In this document: positions 16,282 to 23,998 of the stretch, one piece after another
Position numbering within the stretch: the first letter of the stretch is position 1
Layout of the letters: the number at the start of each line of letters is the position of its first letter
Origin: DAISIK01 sp036822055
GTDB taxonomy: Bacteria; Verrucomicrobiota; Verrucomicrobiia; Opitutales; Puniceicoccaceae
Direction: 5' to 3'
NCBI GenBank assembly: GCA_036822055.1
Contig: DAISIK010000037.1
Coordinates: forward strand, 1 to 27,235
Length of the DNA stretch: 27,235 nt
The notes under the pieces: generated by a model
Database searches by the model: none
Told to the model about the DNA's origin: nothing
The model's input: only the letters and a program-made list of their open reading frames with translations
Made by a program: the position numbers and the translations under genes

Positions 16282-16608
16282 ATGTCCAGAATCGCAGTCT
16301 ACGATCCACCCATGTGCTGCTCCTCCGGAGTTTGTGGACCAGAGGTTGATCCCCTCCTTCCCAGGTTCTCGGGAATGCTCGCCCAACTTGAAAGCAAAGG
16401 TATATCCGTCGAGCGGTATAATCTGGCCCAGCAACCCCTCGCCTTTGCCCAAAACACGGAGGTTCGGGCCATTCTCGAAAAAGAAGGCACCGAGGCCCTC
16501 CCCTTAATCTATTTAGACGGAGCGCTTGAAATCAAAGGGCACTACCCGGACACTTCGGAACGCTCGGCTATCGTCCAGCGCCTCGCCAGGTCCGCCTCGC
16601 CCGCCTGA
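16282..16608 (+). CDS. arsD: ArsD arsenic metallochaperone
   Basis: A 108-aa cytosolic metallochaperone that passes As(III) to the ArsA ATPase. The N-terminus matches known ArsD closely: Cys12, Cys13 and Cys18 in PPMCCSSGVCG, followed by RYNLAQQPLAF and LPLIYLDG, on a thioredoxin-like scaffold. The C-terminal vicinal cysteine pairs of E. coli ArsD (near 112-120) are absent, but those are not required for delivery to ArsA. The frame is open upstream to 16216, overlapping arsC, but the ATG at 16282 gives the conserved N-terminus. It starts 28 bp after arsC and ends 66 bp before arsA, as expected for the usual arsD-arsA pairing. Confidence 0.96.
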   Translation: MSRIAVYDPPMCCSSGVCGPEVDPLLPRFSGMLAQLESKGISVERYNLAQQPLAFAQNTEVRAILEKEGTEALPLIYLDGALEIKGHYPDTSERSAIVQRLARSASPA

Positions 16609-16674
16609 TTCCAGGAGATCCCACCTGCTGTGGCTCCGGGCCAGAGACCCGCTCCGAAACCGCCATCCTTCCCG

Positions 16675-18480
16675 ATGCTCAAACTCAAACAGATCCTCCT
16701 CAAGACACCGAAATTCCTCTTCTTCACGGGTAAGGGCGGCGTGGGAAAAACTTCCATTGCTTCGGCCACCTCGGTGGCCCTCGCCCATTCCGGGAAGCGT
16801 GTCCTCCTCATCAGCACCGATCCCGCCTCGAATCTCGATGAGGTACTCGAGACAAAATTATCCACCCAGCCCGTGCCCGTCGCCAAGGTTCCCGGCCTCT
16901 TTGCCCTGAACCTCGACCCCGAAGCGATTGCCAGCAACTACCGGGAAAAAGTAATCGGCCCGATGCGGGGAATCTTGCCCGAAACTGCCCTGGCGGCCAT
17001 GGAAGAGCAGCTCTCGGGAGCCTGCACAACTGAGATCGCCTCCTTCGACGAGTTTACCAGCTACCTCGCAGCGGAGACCTCCAAGCTATGGGATCACCTC
17101 GTTTTCGATACCGCTCCGACTGGACACACCCTGCGCCTGATGGCCCTTTCGCAAGCATGGACCCAATATCTGGATACAAACCAATCGGGAAATTCCTGTC
17201 TCGGACCACTCGCTGGTCTGGACAAACAAAGGCAACTCTACGCTGATGCAGTCCGGTCCCTCAAGGATCCCCAACTCACCGGGCTCTACCTCGTGAGCCG
17301 ACCGAGCCAGAGTCCACTGGTCGAGGCCCAGCGAACCTCGCACGAGCTCGGAGAGCTTGGCATCGCCAATCAAAGTCTAATCCTCAATGGCTGGTTTCAA
17401 CCGGAGGAAACCTACCACCATGAAATACCGGTCCAGAGCTGGCTTAATCGTCAGAATCAGGCGATGAACCAGAATGGCACCTTCCTCAGCTCGCTGCCTG
17501 TCTACAAAGTTCCCCTTCTCCCGGGAAACGCAATTGGCACCGAGACCCTCGAACGACTCTTTGAGGCAGATCCAGCATCCCCGTCCCTCTCGGCTCCCTC
17601 GACCTCCTCTCACGAATTCCGAGAGTTGCCTTCAATCGCCACCCTGGCTGAAGAAATCCTCCCTTCGAAGCACGGGGTGATCCTTGTTATGGGCAAGGGA
17701 GGGGTTGGAAAAACCACCGTCGCCGCCGCCCTCGCCATTGGCCTCGCCGAAGCCGGGGCCAACGTCCGCCTTTCGACCACCGATCCGGCCGCCCACCTCA
17801 GGGATGCCCTGGGGAATAGCCAGATCCCGGGGCTCACTGTAGAACGTATCGACCCAAAAGCCGAGACCTCCCGCTACGTCGACGAGGTCCTCGCGGCCCA
17901 ATCCCCGGGCCTCGACCCCGAAAATCTGGCGCTCCTCGAGGAGGATCTACGCTCACCCTGCACCGAGGAAATTGCCGTCTTTCGGGCCTTCGCCAGAACC
18001 GTCGCTGGCGGCCAGGGGGAATTTGTGGTCCTCGATACAGCACCCACTGGCCACACCCTGCTCCTCCTCGATGCCACCCAGTCCTACCACCGGGAACTGA
18101 ATCGCCAAAGCCGCACTGCCGGATACACCACCGAGGTAGAGATGTTGCTCCCTCGTCTTCGAGACCCCGGCTTCACCCGCGTTCTCCTCGTCACCCTTCC
18201 CGAGAGTACACCGGTTCACGAAGCATCGTCCCTCCAGGAGGACCTCCAACGTGCCGGGATCGAATCGTACGGCTGGGTGATCAACCAAAACCTCGCAAGC
18301 ATTGAAACCACCGAGCCTACCCTCACTTCGCGGCGGAACTTGGAGACTCGCTACGTCGAGGAGGTCCTTACCATGAATCCCGGGAAGCCAGTTTACACCA
18401 TACCTTGGTCCCTCACCAATCCCTCCGGCCTTCAGGCCTTGCGAAGCCTTGCTGAGCCGTTCGAGGTTTCCATGAGCTGA
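16675..18480 (+). CDS. arsA: ArsA arsenite-translocating ATPase
   Basis: A 601-aa two-repeat ATPase that energises arsenite export. The two halves each carry a deviant Walker A, GKGGVGKTS at 19-27 and GKGGVGKTT at 340-348, and each has the DTAPTGHTL signal-transduction motif. The three metalloid-binding cysteines are conserved: Cys117 (GACTTEI), Cys175 (NSCLGPL) and Cys429 (SPCTEEI), equivalent to E. coli Cys113, Cys172 and Cys422. A GTG at 16630 would extend it by 15 residues, but the ATG at 16675 fits the family better. It is placed after its chaperone ArsD. There is no arsB here; the transporter encoded downstream is ACR3, so ArsA presumably pairs with ACR3. Confidence 0.96.
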   Translation: MLKLKQILLKTPKFLFFTGKGGVGKTSIASATSVALAHSGKRVLLISTDPASNLDEVLETKLSTQPVPVAKVPGLFALNLDPEAIASNYREKVIGPMRGILPETALAAMEEQLSGACTTEIASFDEFTSYLAAETSKLWDHLVFDTAPTGHTLRLMALSQAWTQYLDTNQSGNSCLGPLAGLDKQRQLYADAVRSLKDPQLTGLYLVSRPSQSPLVEAQRTSHELGELGIANQSLILNGWFQPEETYHHEIPVQSWLNRQNQAMNQNGTFLSSLPVYKVPLLPGNAIGTETLERLFEADPASPSLSAPSTSSHEFRELPSIATLAEEILPSKHGVILVMGKGGVGKTTVAAALAIGLAEAGANVRLSTTDPAAHLRDALGNSQIPGLTVERIDPKAETSRYVDEVLAAQSPGLDPENLALLEEDLRSPCTEEIAVFRAFARTVAGGQGEFVVLDTAPTGHTLLLLDATQSYHRELNRQSRTAGYTTEVEMLLPRLRDPGFTRVLLVTLPESTPVHEASSLQEDLQRAGIESYGWVINQNLASIETTEPTLTSRRNLETRYVEEVLTMNPGKPVYTIPWSLTNPSGLQALRSLAEPFEVSMS

Positions 18481-18517
18481 GCCTCTCTCCGAAGTCTTTA
18501 ATCAAAAACAACTCCTG

Positions 18518-18739
18518 ATGACAACCTACGTTTACGAAACTATCCCTGCTGACTCCTCGGAAGCACCTAAAGTCTTTGAGGTGCAACAATCCATTAAGGA
18601 TGCCCCCTTGACCGTCCATCCAGAAACCGGCGAACCGGTCCGCCGGGTCATTCTCGGTGGCTATGGCCTCCTCACCAGAGACTCTTCTTCGCAATCTGCG
18701 AGCGCCTCCGATTGCGGACCCGGCTGCTGCTGCAATTAG
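18518..18739 (+). CDS. FmdB-like small protein without zinc cysteines, with Cys-rich tail
   Basis: A 73-aa protein in the arsenic operon. Its backbone follows the FmdB/putative regulatory zinc-ribbon family: MTTYVYET at the start, FEVQQSIKDAPLT in the middle, PVRRVILGGYG after. All four ribbon cysteines of that family are replaced: the usual CxxC pairs read ETIP and VHPETG. Instead there is a flexible Ser-rich linker and a C-terminal CGPGCCCN with Cys66, Cys70, Cys71 and Cys72, a natural soft-metal site. It lies 37 bp after arsA and 102 bp before acr3. I infer an As(III)-binding carrier, sensor or buffer; the zinc-ribbon role must be lost. It could alternatively regulate ACR3. Confidence 0.8.
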   Translation: MTTYVYETIPADSSEAPKVFEVQQSIKDAPLTVHPETGEPVRRVILGGYGLLTRDSSSQSASASDCGPGCCCN

Positions 18740-18841
18740 GCAAAAGGTTTTTCAACCCCTGGAGAAACGGGCCTTCCAGGCTGCTCTCCGACCACCCTCT
18801 CGTCCTAAGATTTCCACTACCAACCTCCCGCTCTTGATACC

Positions 18842-20029
18842 ATGGCTGACTCCGTCCTGAAAAAAATGTCGATCCTCGACCGTTTCCTCACCGTCTGGAT
18901 TTTCACCGCTATGGCCATCGGTGTGGCCATCGGATCGACCCTCATCGACGACCCCGAAGCGCTTTTCGCGCCCGTAACGGTCGGCACAACGAACCTCCTC
19001 ATCGCCGTTGGGCTCATCCTCATGATGTACCCACCCCTAGCCAAGGTAAAATACGAGCAAATGCCCAAGGTTTTCGCCGACCTCCGCATCCTCGGTATCT
19101 CACTGATTCAAAACTGGATTGTCGGCCCGGTCCTCATGTTCCTCCTCGCCGTCATTTTTCTCCACCAACATCCGGAATACATGGTTGGTCTCATCATGGT
19201 TGGCATCGCTCGCTGCATCGCCATGGTCCTCGTCTGGAACCACCTTGCCAAGGGAAACTCCGAGTACTGTGCTGGCCTGGTCGCCCTCAACAGCGTCTTT
19301 CAAATCCTCTTCTTCGGGCTCTACGCCTACGTTTTTGTCACCTGGCTCCCTGGCCTCCTCGGGATTGATCTCTCAACCGTTCAGGGGCTTGGCGGAAAGA
19401 CGCTGGCCGACGTCACCATTGGGGAAATCTTCGCCAGCGTCGCCATCTACCTTGGCATCCCCTTTGCGGGCGGGATCCTCACCCGTGCCATTCTCCTGCC
19501 ACTTAAAGGGGCCGATTGGTACGACAACACCTTCATCCCCAGGATTTCCCCGATCACCCTGATTGCTTTGCTCTTCACCATCGTCGTCATGTTTCTCTTC
19601 AAGGGTGACACCATCGTTAAACTCCCCTTCGACGTCCTGCGCATCGCGCTGCCACTTTCCATCTACTTCGTCCTCATGTTTGGGATCAGTTTCTTCATGG
19701 GACGCTGGGCCGGGGCCGACTACAGCCGCAGTTCGACCCTCGCTTTCACCGCTTCAGGCAACAACTTCGAACTTGCTATTGCGGTGGCCATTGCCGTTTT
19801 CGGGATTTCATCCGGGGTTGCCTTTGCCACCGTCGTCGGCCCGCTCATTGAGGTCCCCGTCCTCATCGGCCTCGTCCATGTCTCTCTCTGGCTCCGCCGA
19901 AAGTTCTTTCCCGCATCCATCGTTGAGGAGGCTGCCGCCGAGGGCATCGAGAGGCTCGCCCCCAAAGACCGGGCCTTCTACGAAAGCGAAGCTTGCCGCA
20001 CCCTCCGGGAGGTCCAGAAACAAATCTGA
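18842..20029 (+). CDS. acr3: ACR3 family arsenite efflux permease
   Basis: A 395-aa inner-membrane carrier with about ten helices that exports As(III). Family hallmarks are Cys125 in VGIARCIAMVLVWNHLA and Glu310 in TASGNNFELAIAVAIAVFG, residues required for transport in studied ACR3 proteins. The N-terminus LDRFLTVWIFTAMAIGVAIG and the central YPPLAKVKYE are also typical. The C-terminal tail (EEAAAEGIERLAPKDRAFYESEACRTLREV) is cytoplasmic and longer than a bare ACR3 core. It is the last gene of the ars operon, 102 bp after the Cys-tailed small gene, and is convergent with trmB. It probably works with ArsA as an ATP-driven pump, though ACR3 can act alone on the proton gradient. Confidence 0.96.
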   Translation: MADSVLKKMSILDRFLTVWIFTAMAIGVAIGSTLIDDPEALFAPVTVGTTNLLIAVGLILMMYPPLAKVKYEQMPKVFADLRILGISLIQNWIVGPVLMFLLAVIFLHQHPEYMVGLIMVGIARCIAMVLVWNHLAKGNSEYCAGLVALNSVFQILFFGLYAYVFVTWLPGLLGIDLSTVQGLGGKTLADVTIGEIFASVAIYLGIPFAGGILTRAILLPLKGADWYDNTFIPRISPITLIALLFTIVVMFLFKGDTIVKLPFDVLRIALPLSIYFVLMFGISFFMGRWAGADYSRSSTLAFTASGNNFELAIAVAIAVFGISSGVAFATVVGPLIEVPVLIGLVHVSLWLRRKFFPASIVEEAAAEGIERLAPKDRAFYESEACRTLREVQKQI

Positions 20030-20105
20030 GGGCACAACGCTCCTCCGTCAGCCTGCACCCACCACTTCTGGCTGGAGTTTCTTTCCACTCCTTAACCTGC
20101 TTTCA

Positions 20106-20774
20106 CTAGGTCCCCGCCTCAACCGATCGCGTCAAGGTCGCTCCCAGACTTTTCCACTCCTCCATCAAGTCCTGAAAATAGGAGTGGCATTCATGGGGCC
20201 AAACCAAGCTTGCATCAAGCTCCCAATTCCTGCTGGCCAAAAATCGTTCCTCCGTCCAGGCAAAGTATGCTGCATCATCGGTTCGGAAGTAGAGGCGGAG
20301 TCCTTCGCGAAATCGCCGAGCCAAAAAGTCCAGAAATTCATCCTGGATCAGACGGTTTTTTTGGTGCCGCTTCTTCGGCCAAGGGTCTGGAAACAGAACG
20401 AAAATCGCCTCCAGGCTCTCGGGCGCAGGGATCGCCTCCAGAGCCTCCAAAGCCTCCGCCTTCAAAAAAAGAATGTTCTCCAACCGCCGCTTGGCCACCT
20501 TCGCTTTCGCCAACTCAATCCGCCGGGTTAGCACGTCAACCCCGATACAAAAATGCCCAGGATGACTTTCCGCATAAGATGTCAACCAGTGCCCGTGACC
20601 ACAACCTACCTCAAAGACCATCGGTTGGTCACTCTTGATCTTCTCCTCCAACAACCCCCTCAGGCTACTTATCCGGTCCTCCCGCACGCGGATCGCTGCC
20701 AACAAACCCTCGGGGGGCGGGCCTTCCCGACCGGTCGGCACTTTTGGTCTCAAAAATCCAGCCATTGCTTTCAT
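20106..20774 (-). CDS. trmB: tRNA (guanine-N7-)-methyltransferase
   Basis: A 222-aa class I SAM-dependent methyltransferase that makes m7G46 in the variable loop of tRNAs. Motif I is FEVGCGHGHWL at about 54-64, followed by the acidic strand end IGVDVLTRRIELA. The family signature FPDPWPKKRHQKNRL is in the middle, and the C-terminal WTEERFLASRNWELD region is typical of TrmB. Length and order match the bacterial enzyme. The N-terminal ~50 residues (Pro/Gly-rich then EEKIKSDQP) are variable in the family; an alternative ATG three codons in is possible. The gene is divergent from rpsT and convergent with acr3. Confidence 0.93.
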   Translation of the reverse strand: MKAMAGFLRPKVPTGREGPPPEGLLAAIRVREDRISSLRGLLEEKIKSDQPMVFEVGCGHGHWLTSYAESHPGHFCIGVDVLTRRIELAKAKVAKRRLENILFLKAEALEALEAIPAPESLEAIFVLFPDPWPKKRHQKNRLIQDEFLDFLARRFREGLRLYFRTDDAAYFAWTEERFLASRNWELDASLVWPHECHSYFQDLMEEWKSLGATLTRSVEAGT

Positions 20775-20826
20775 CAGCCTTGATTGAGCCCGACACGCCC
20801 TTCAAACCAAAAAGCACAAGCGCAAT

Positions 20827-20836
20827 CCGGTTGACA
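20827..20836 (+). promoter_or_regulatory. Possible -35 element upstream of rpsT
   Basis: A consensus TTGACA (20831-20836) in the context CCGGTTGACA lies 48 bp before the rpsT start. I see no good -10 box at 16-18 bp. The identical 10-mer occurs upstream of rsfS at 26550-26559, which supports a shared promoter element but does not prove it. Confidence 0.35.
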
Positions 20837-20884
20837 ACCCTGACCTAACCCGTCTTTCTCTTGGGTTTTTCCTCATTTCAATCC

Positions 20885-21148
20885 ATGGCCAACACCAAGT
20901 CATCAATCAAGGATATCCGCAAGATTGCTCGTCGCACTGAGCACAACCGCCAGGTTCGCTCCCGCCTGAAAACATTGACCCGCAAAGTCCGCGAATTATC
21001 CACCTCGGAAGATGTGACCGCCCGCCGAGAGGCCGCCATCCAGCTTATCTCCTCCCTCGATAAAGCAGCCAAGACCGGTATCATTCACCGCAACAAGGCC
21101 GATCGGTACAAGGCGGCCTGCGCCAAGTACATCACCACGGTCGCCTGA
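20885..21148 (+). CDS. rpsT: 30S ribosomal protein S20
   Basis: An 87-aa, highly basic, helical protein that binds 16S rRNA in the 30S body. The sequence MANTKSSIKDIRKIARRTEHNR followed by RSRLKTL, the centre AIQLISSLDKAAKTGIIHRNKADRYKA and the short C-terminus are characteristic of S20. The frame opens at a TTG at 20861, but the ATG at 20885 gives the standard N-terminus. The 110-bp spacer to the divergent trmB contains a TTGACA box. A small hairpin (GAGCC CAGG GGCTC, 21198-21211) follows 49 bp after the stop. Confidence 0.96.
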   Translation: MANTKSSIKDIRKIARRTEHNRQVRSRLKTLTRKVRELSTSEDVTARREAAIQLISSLDKAAKTGIIHRNKADRYKAACAKYITTVA

Positions 21149-21197
21149 GCTGGCGTCCCTCCCACCGGGGTAATTCCCAACCCGTTTCCCATCCCTA

Positions 21198-21211
21198 GAG
21201 CCCAGGGGCTC
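21198..21211 (+). terminator. Possible weak terminator after rpsT
   Basis: GAGCC - CAGG - GGCTC is a short GC-rich stem with a tetraloop located between rpsT and the next gene. It is followed by CTGATTTCC rather than a clean U-tract. Stem and tetraloop fit an intrinsic terminator only loosely. Confidence 0.3.
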
Positions 21212-21227
21212 CTGATTTCCTCCGGAG

Positions 21228-22067
21228 ATGCTTGGAAAGGTCGGTTTTCCACCACCACTGGTGGCAGATGTTCCCCACCGGCTTCAAATCATCTATCACC
21301 AGGCAGGTCTTCTGGTCTTGGACAAGCCAGCCGGGATCGTCTCCTGTCGAAACGCCTGGGAGCCCACCAGTCCAAACATCGAGTCGGCCCTTCGGCTCCA
21401 GCTAGACGGTGCCAAGCCCGAGTTGGAGCGCCTTCAAATCCGTCACGGGAGGGTTCTCTTTCCCCTCGAGCCCTACCTCTCAGGTTGCTTGCCTGTCATC
21501 TCCGATCCCGGCAAGGTCGATCTGTGGACCAACCTCTGGGGCTCGAACCTGTTTGGCCTCACCTTTACCCTCGTCGTCAAAAAAAATGACCTCGCCGACG
21601 ATCTGGTCTGCCAGCTTCCCATCGCCTACCACTCCAAGACCCGCCTTTCGCTCATCTCTCACAAAACCGGCAAAAAGTCCGAAACCCGATTTCGGCGTTT
21701 GGCCCGCTATGGCTCTTCGGAGGTCTGGGAAGCCTGCGCTACCTATCTCCGACGCGACCAAATAAGACTTCATGCCTCGGAAGTCGGTCTCTCCCTCTAC
21801 GGCGAGGACACCTACCTGGCCGCCGTTGAGCAACCACTCCCCGGTCCATCCTTGCTCAGCCTCCAAACCCGACGCCGCTCACGCCCGGAAAAGAACCCCC
21901 AGCCCCTCTACCCCTTTCCCCACCTCCATCTTCGTGAAATCTCTATCCCCCAAACCTCCGACCAGCCTGCCCAAAACTGCCAGGCCCCCCTTCCCGGTCC
22001 CCTTCAGCAAGTGATCGACCGCCTCAAGGCGAATGCCGCCTCCCTACCATCTAGAACCCATCCCTGA
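21228..22067 (+). CDS. RluA-like pseudouridine synthase homologue with altered catalytic motif
   Basis: A 279-aa protein with the scaffold of the RluA family of RNA pseudouridine synthases: LLVLDKPAGIVS at 28-39, then a middle motif, then DQIRLHASEVGLSLYGEDTYLAA near 177-199. The catalytic motif H-R-L-D-x-x-T-S-G aligns without gaps to FPLEPYLSG at 78-86, so the catalytic Asp is Glu81 and the preceding Arg is Pro79. The TGRTHQIR motif is reduced to RRDQIR (175-180). It may bind RNA without isomerising uridine, or be a decaying gene, but the frame is fully open. No S4 domain is visible. The Pro-rich C-terminus (about 215-279) looks disordered. It follows rpsT by 79 bp on the same strand. Confidence 0.75.
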   Translation: MLGKVGFPPPLVADVPHRLQIIYHQAGLLVLDKPAGIVSCRNAWEPTSPNIESALRLQLDGAKPELERLQIRHGRVLFPLEPYLSGCLPVISDPGKVDLWTNLWGSNLFGLTFTLVVKKNDLADDLVCQLPIAYHSKTRLSLISHKTGKKSETRFRRLARYGSSEVWEACATYLRRDQIRLHASEVGLSLYGEDTYLAAVEQPLPGPSLLSLQTRRRSRPEKNPQPLYPFPHLHLREISIPQTSDQPAQNCQAPLPGPLQQVIDRLKANAASLPSRTHP

Positions 22068-22146
22068 CCCCGGCGCAGGAACCGATCCTCCAACCCACCC
22101 CGGGAAACCCAAATTTCTGATGGAGCAGGTTAAATTGAGCCAAGAT

Positions 22147-22209
22147 GTGGGGCAGCCATTCTTTTCTGCGATGTGGAAAGGTGGGGCAGACATTCCTGTC
22201 TGCCTTTCC
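22147..22209. repeat. Tandem REP-like repeat pair with palindromic second unit
   Basis: Two 23-nt units starting GTGGGGCAG lie at 22147-22169 and 22181-22203 and agree at 20 of 23 positions, 34 bp apart start to start. The second contains a perfect hairpin, GGCAGACA (22185-22192) - TTCC - TGTCTGCC (22197-22204), framed by GGAAAG (22175-22180) and TTTCC (22205-22209) as a further stem. This looks like a REP/palindromic intergenic repeat. I recall similar motifs with the core CAGACATTCCTGTCTG in Verrucomicrobiota genomes, but no search was run. No other copy was noticed in the window. Confidence 0.55.
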
Positions 22210-22271
22210 GCCCGTCAGCACCAAAAGAGATTTAAAAGTGACCAATCTCTAGAAGTAAGGGTTTTCTTAAA

Positions 22272-22286
22272 GCCGGGTTAGCCGGC
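22272..22286 (-). terminator. Possible terminator for the solute-binding protein gene
   Basis: GCCGG / CCGGC with a 5-nt loop lies 32 bp beyond the stop of the minus-strand solute-binding protein gene. Read on the minus strand, it is followed by a short interrupted T-stretch and then AAGAAAA, so it is weak. Confidence 0.3.
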
Positions 22287-22317
22287 CTAAAGGGTCTCCA
22301 GGAGGTATCCCCAACCC

Positions 22318-23955
22318 CTACCGCACAGACCCGCTAGCCAGCCGAACCACCTCACGATAACGAGCCCGGAAGGAATCGGTTATATCTTTGGCCAACCTTA
22401 TTTGCGCCACCTTATCCCCGCCACTTAAAGTCTTCCCGATTTTATTGGAAGCGGCTTGCATTGATATTTCCGAAAGATCGTCAAACAGTTCCATTGCTGC
22501 ATCGCGGTCTGCATCGCGGCCCTCTTCATTTGCTCGCTGGATTGCGCTCCAAGCCAACCGAAGCTCCTCATGGGGATCAATAAAGCAGACCTTGATCAGA
22601 AAGCGCAGAGGCCCAAAAAGCCTTCCGGTCCAATCACTCCGATAGGTAAAGTCCCCCACCTCCTCATAAGGATTGACGTCGGGATCAGAAAGATTGGCTC
22701 GATTTTCTTCTGCGTAAATTTGCCTGAGAGCCGCCGACCGTCGCAAAGCATAATCCCGCGGCCCTCCCTCGGTGCCCACCCGTTGTGCCCAAAGACGTTG
22801 CCCCGGCATGGAAGCTACGTAGTCCATGAAGGCCCTTGCTACTTCCTCGTTCGGAGCACCCCGGAAAATGCCCATTGGATCGGCCGAAACGGTCGATCCC
22901 CCTCTTGGCGCAATATAGCGGATACGATCCCTCCCACTCCGGCGCAGAACCGTCTCCTCCTGGAACCTCCCGTAAAAATCAATCGCCATACCCACGGCAC
23001 AATCCCCCATTGAGACGTCGATCACTGGTTTCGAAGCACTGTCGGTAAAGTAGCGAGCGTTGGCCGAAATGCGCTGAATCAAACGCATCCCATCCATCCA
23101 CCCCAACGGTACCCCACGCTCCTCCGCCCGCTCTCGGTCCAGGCCCGATTCAATCAAATCGGCAACAATCTCCTGCATCCGCTGCTGAACGATCATTTCG
23201 AAGGCCTTGGTACTCGATCCACTCTTGGTCGGGTCGGCCAGCGCGACCTTGCCAAGATATCTTGGATCGGCCAAGTCGTCCCACCGTTCCGGCGCCCGAT
23301 CAACCCCCAGAGATGCCAGGGCATCCTCGTTGTAAACAATCCCGAAGGTCGAAAGGACAACTCCAACCCACTTCCCATCCCGATGCCAAAAAGTTTCCCC
23401 GGCAAAGCTCTGCGGGAGAACGTCGTCAGGAAATCGTTCCTCCATTTCAGCACCGCTCAACCAGGGCACCAGGTTTCCCCGCTCCGCCTGACGATCGAGA
23501 TCAAAGGAGCCCCCTCCGAAAAAGATATCGATCCCGATCCCCACATCGGAATTGAGAAAAGCCCGCCGCGCTGCCTCCTCTTCGGTATCGTTCTCCGGAT
23601 CTTCACCAGGAACTAAACGGCGATTCGCAAACCCGTTTTGCACCCGCTCGTTCCACTGCTTCCCCAAGGTGTTTTCCCAGTAGTTCCGAAATCGGTTGGT
23701 AAAGGAGGAGTTGACAAAGCGAACGATCTCACTGGTCCCACCTACCGACCTCCAGTCGAAGGCCACCAGCTCACCTGTTTCCTGAAAATACCACTCCCGA
23801 AACCCTCGCTCAAACTCATTGCGAATGGCCTCATTATGCGGAGAAATCAGAACGATGGTGCGGGTAGCAGGTCCAGCAATCTCCTGTTCCGGCCGCAGAA
23901 GAAAAGGAACTCCCACAATCAGGGCAATGATCAGAAGGATCGCGATTTGTTTCAT
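22318..23955 (-). CDS. ABC transporter solute-binding protein (iron(III)-type family)
   Basis: A 545-aa exported binding protein. It begins with a hydrophobic signal or anchor (QIAILLIIALIVGVPFLL), then a bilobal periplasmic fold: IVLISPHNEAIRNEFERGF, VGIGIDIFFGGGSFDLDRQAERG, and KWVGVVLSTFGIVYNEDAL. GKVALADPTKSGSS and the late VGMAIDFYGRF / PRGGSTVSADPMGIFRGAPN follow, a pattern typical of iron(III) or small-anion binding proteins. It is longer than the ~340-residue norm: about 120 C-terminal residues are extra and mainly helical (DAAMELFDDLSEISMQAAS), plus an insert near 110-130. The ATPase gene lies 43 bp upstream on the same strand. The substrate is not determined. Confidence 0.82.
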   Translation of the reverse strand: MKQIAILLIIALIVGVPFLLRPEQEIAGPATRTIVLISPHNEAIRNEFERGFREWYFQETGELVAFDWRSVGGTSEIVRFVNSSFTNRFRNYWENTLGKQWNERVQNGFANRRLVPGEDPENDTEEEAARRAFLNSDVGIGIDIFFGGGSFDLDRQAERGNLVPWLSGAEMEERFPDDVLPQSFAGETFWHRDGKWVGVVLSTFGIVYNEDALASLGVDRAPERWDDLADPRYLGKVALADPTKSGSSTKAFEMIVQQRMQEIVADLIESGLDRERAEERGVPLGWMDGMRLIQRISANARYFTDSASKPVIDVSMGDCAVGMAIDFYGRFQEETVLRRSGRDRIRYIAPRGGSTVSADPMGIFRGAPNEEVARAFMDYVASMPGQRLWAQRVGTEGGPRDYALRRSAALRQIYAEENRANLSDPDVNPYEEVGDFTYRSDWTGRLFGPLRFLIKVCFIDPHEELRLAWSAIQRANEEGRDADRDAAMELFDDLSEISMQAASNKIGKTLSGGDKVAQIRLAKDITDSFRARYREVVRLASGSVR

Positions 23956-23998
23956 AGACTTGCTGATTTCTCTCTCCCCCGACGGCTACCCCTCCCGA

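Noticed and set aside
15415..20029. Ars operon as a recently transferred island
   Set aside because: No mobile gene, target-site repeat or tRNA border was seen on either side; transfer is possible but unsupported.
19563..20531. Long plus-strand open frame (322 codons) across the end of acr3 and antisense to trmB
   Set aside because: It lies in another frame of acr3 and antisense to trmB, both with clear family motifs; its translation is low-complexity Ser/Pro-rich.
22147..22209. CRISPR array
   Set aside because: Only two short units with an 11-nt gap and an internal palindrome; no spacer series and no cas genes.
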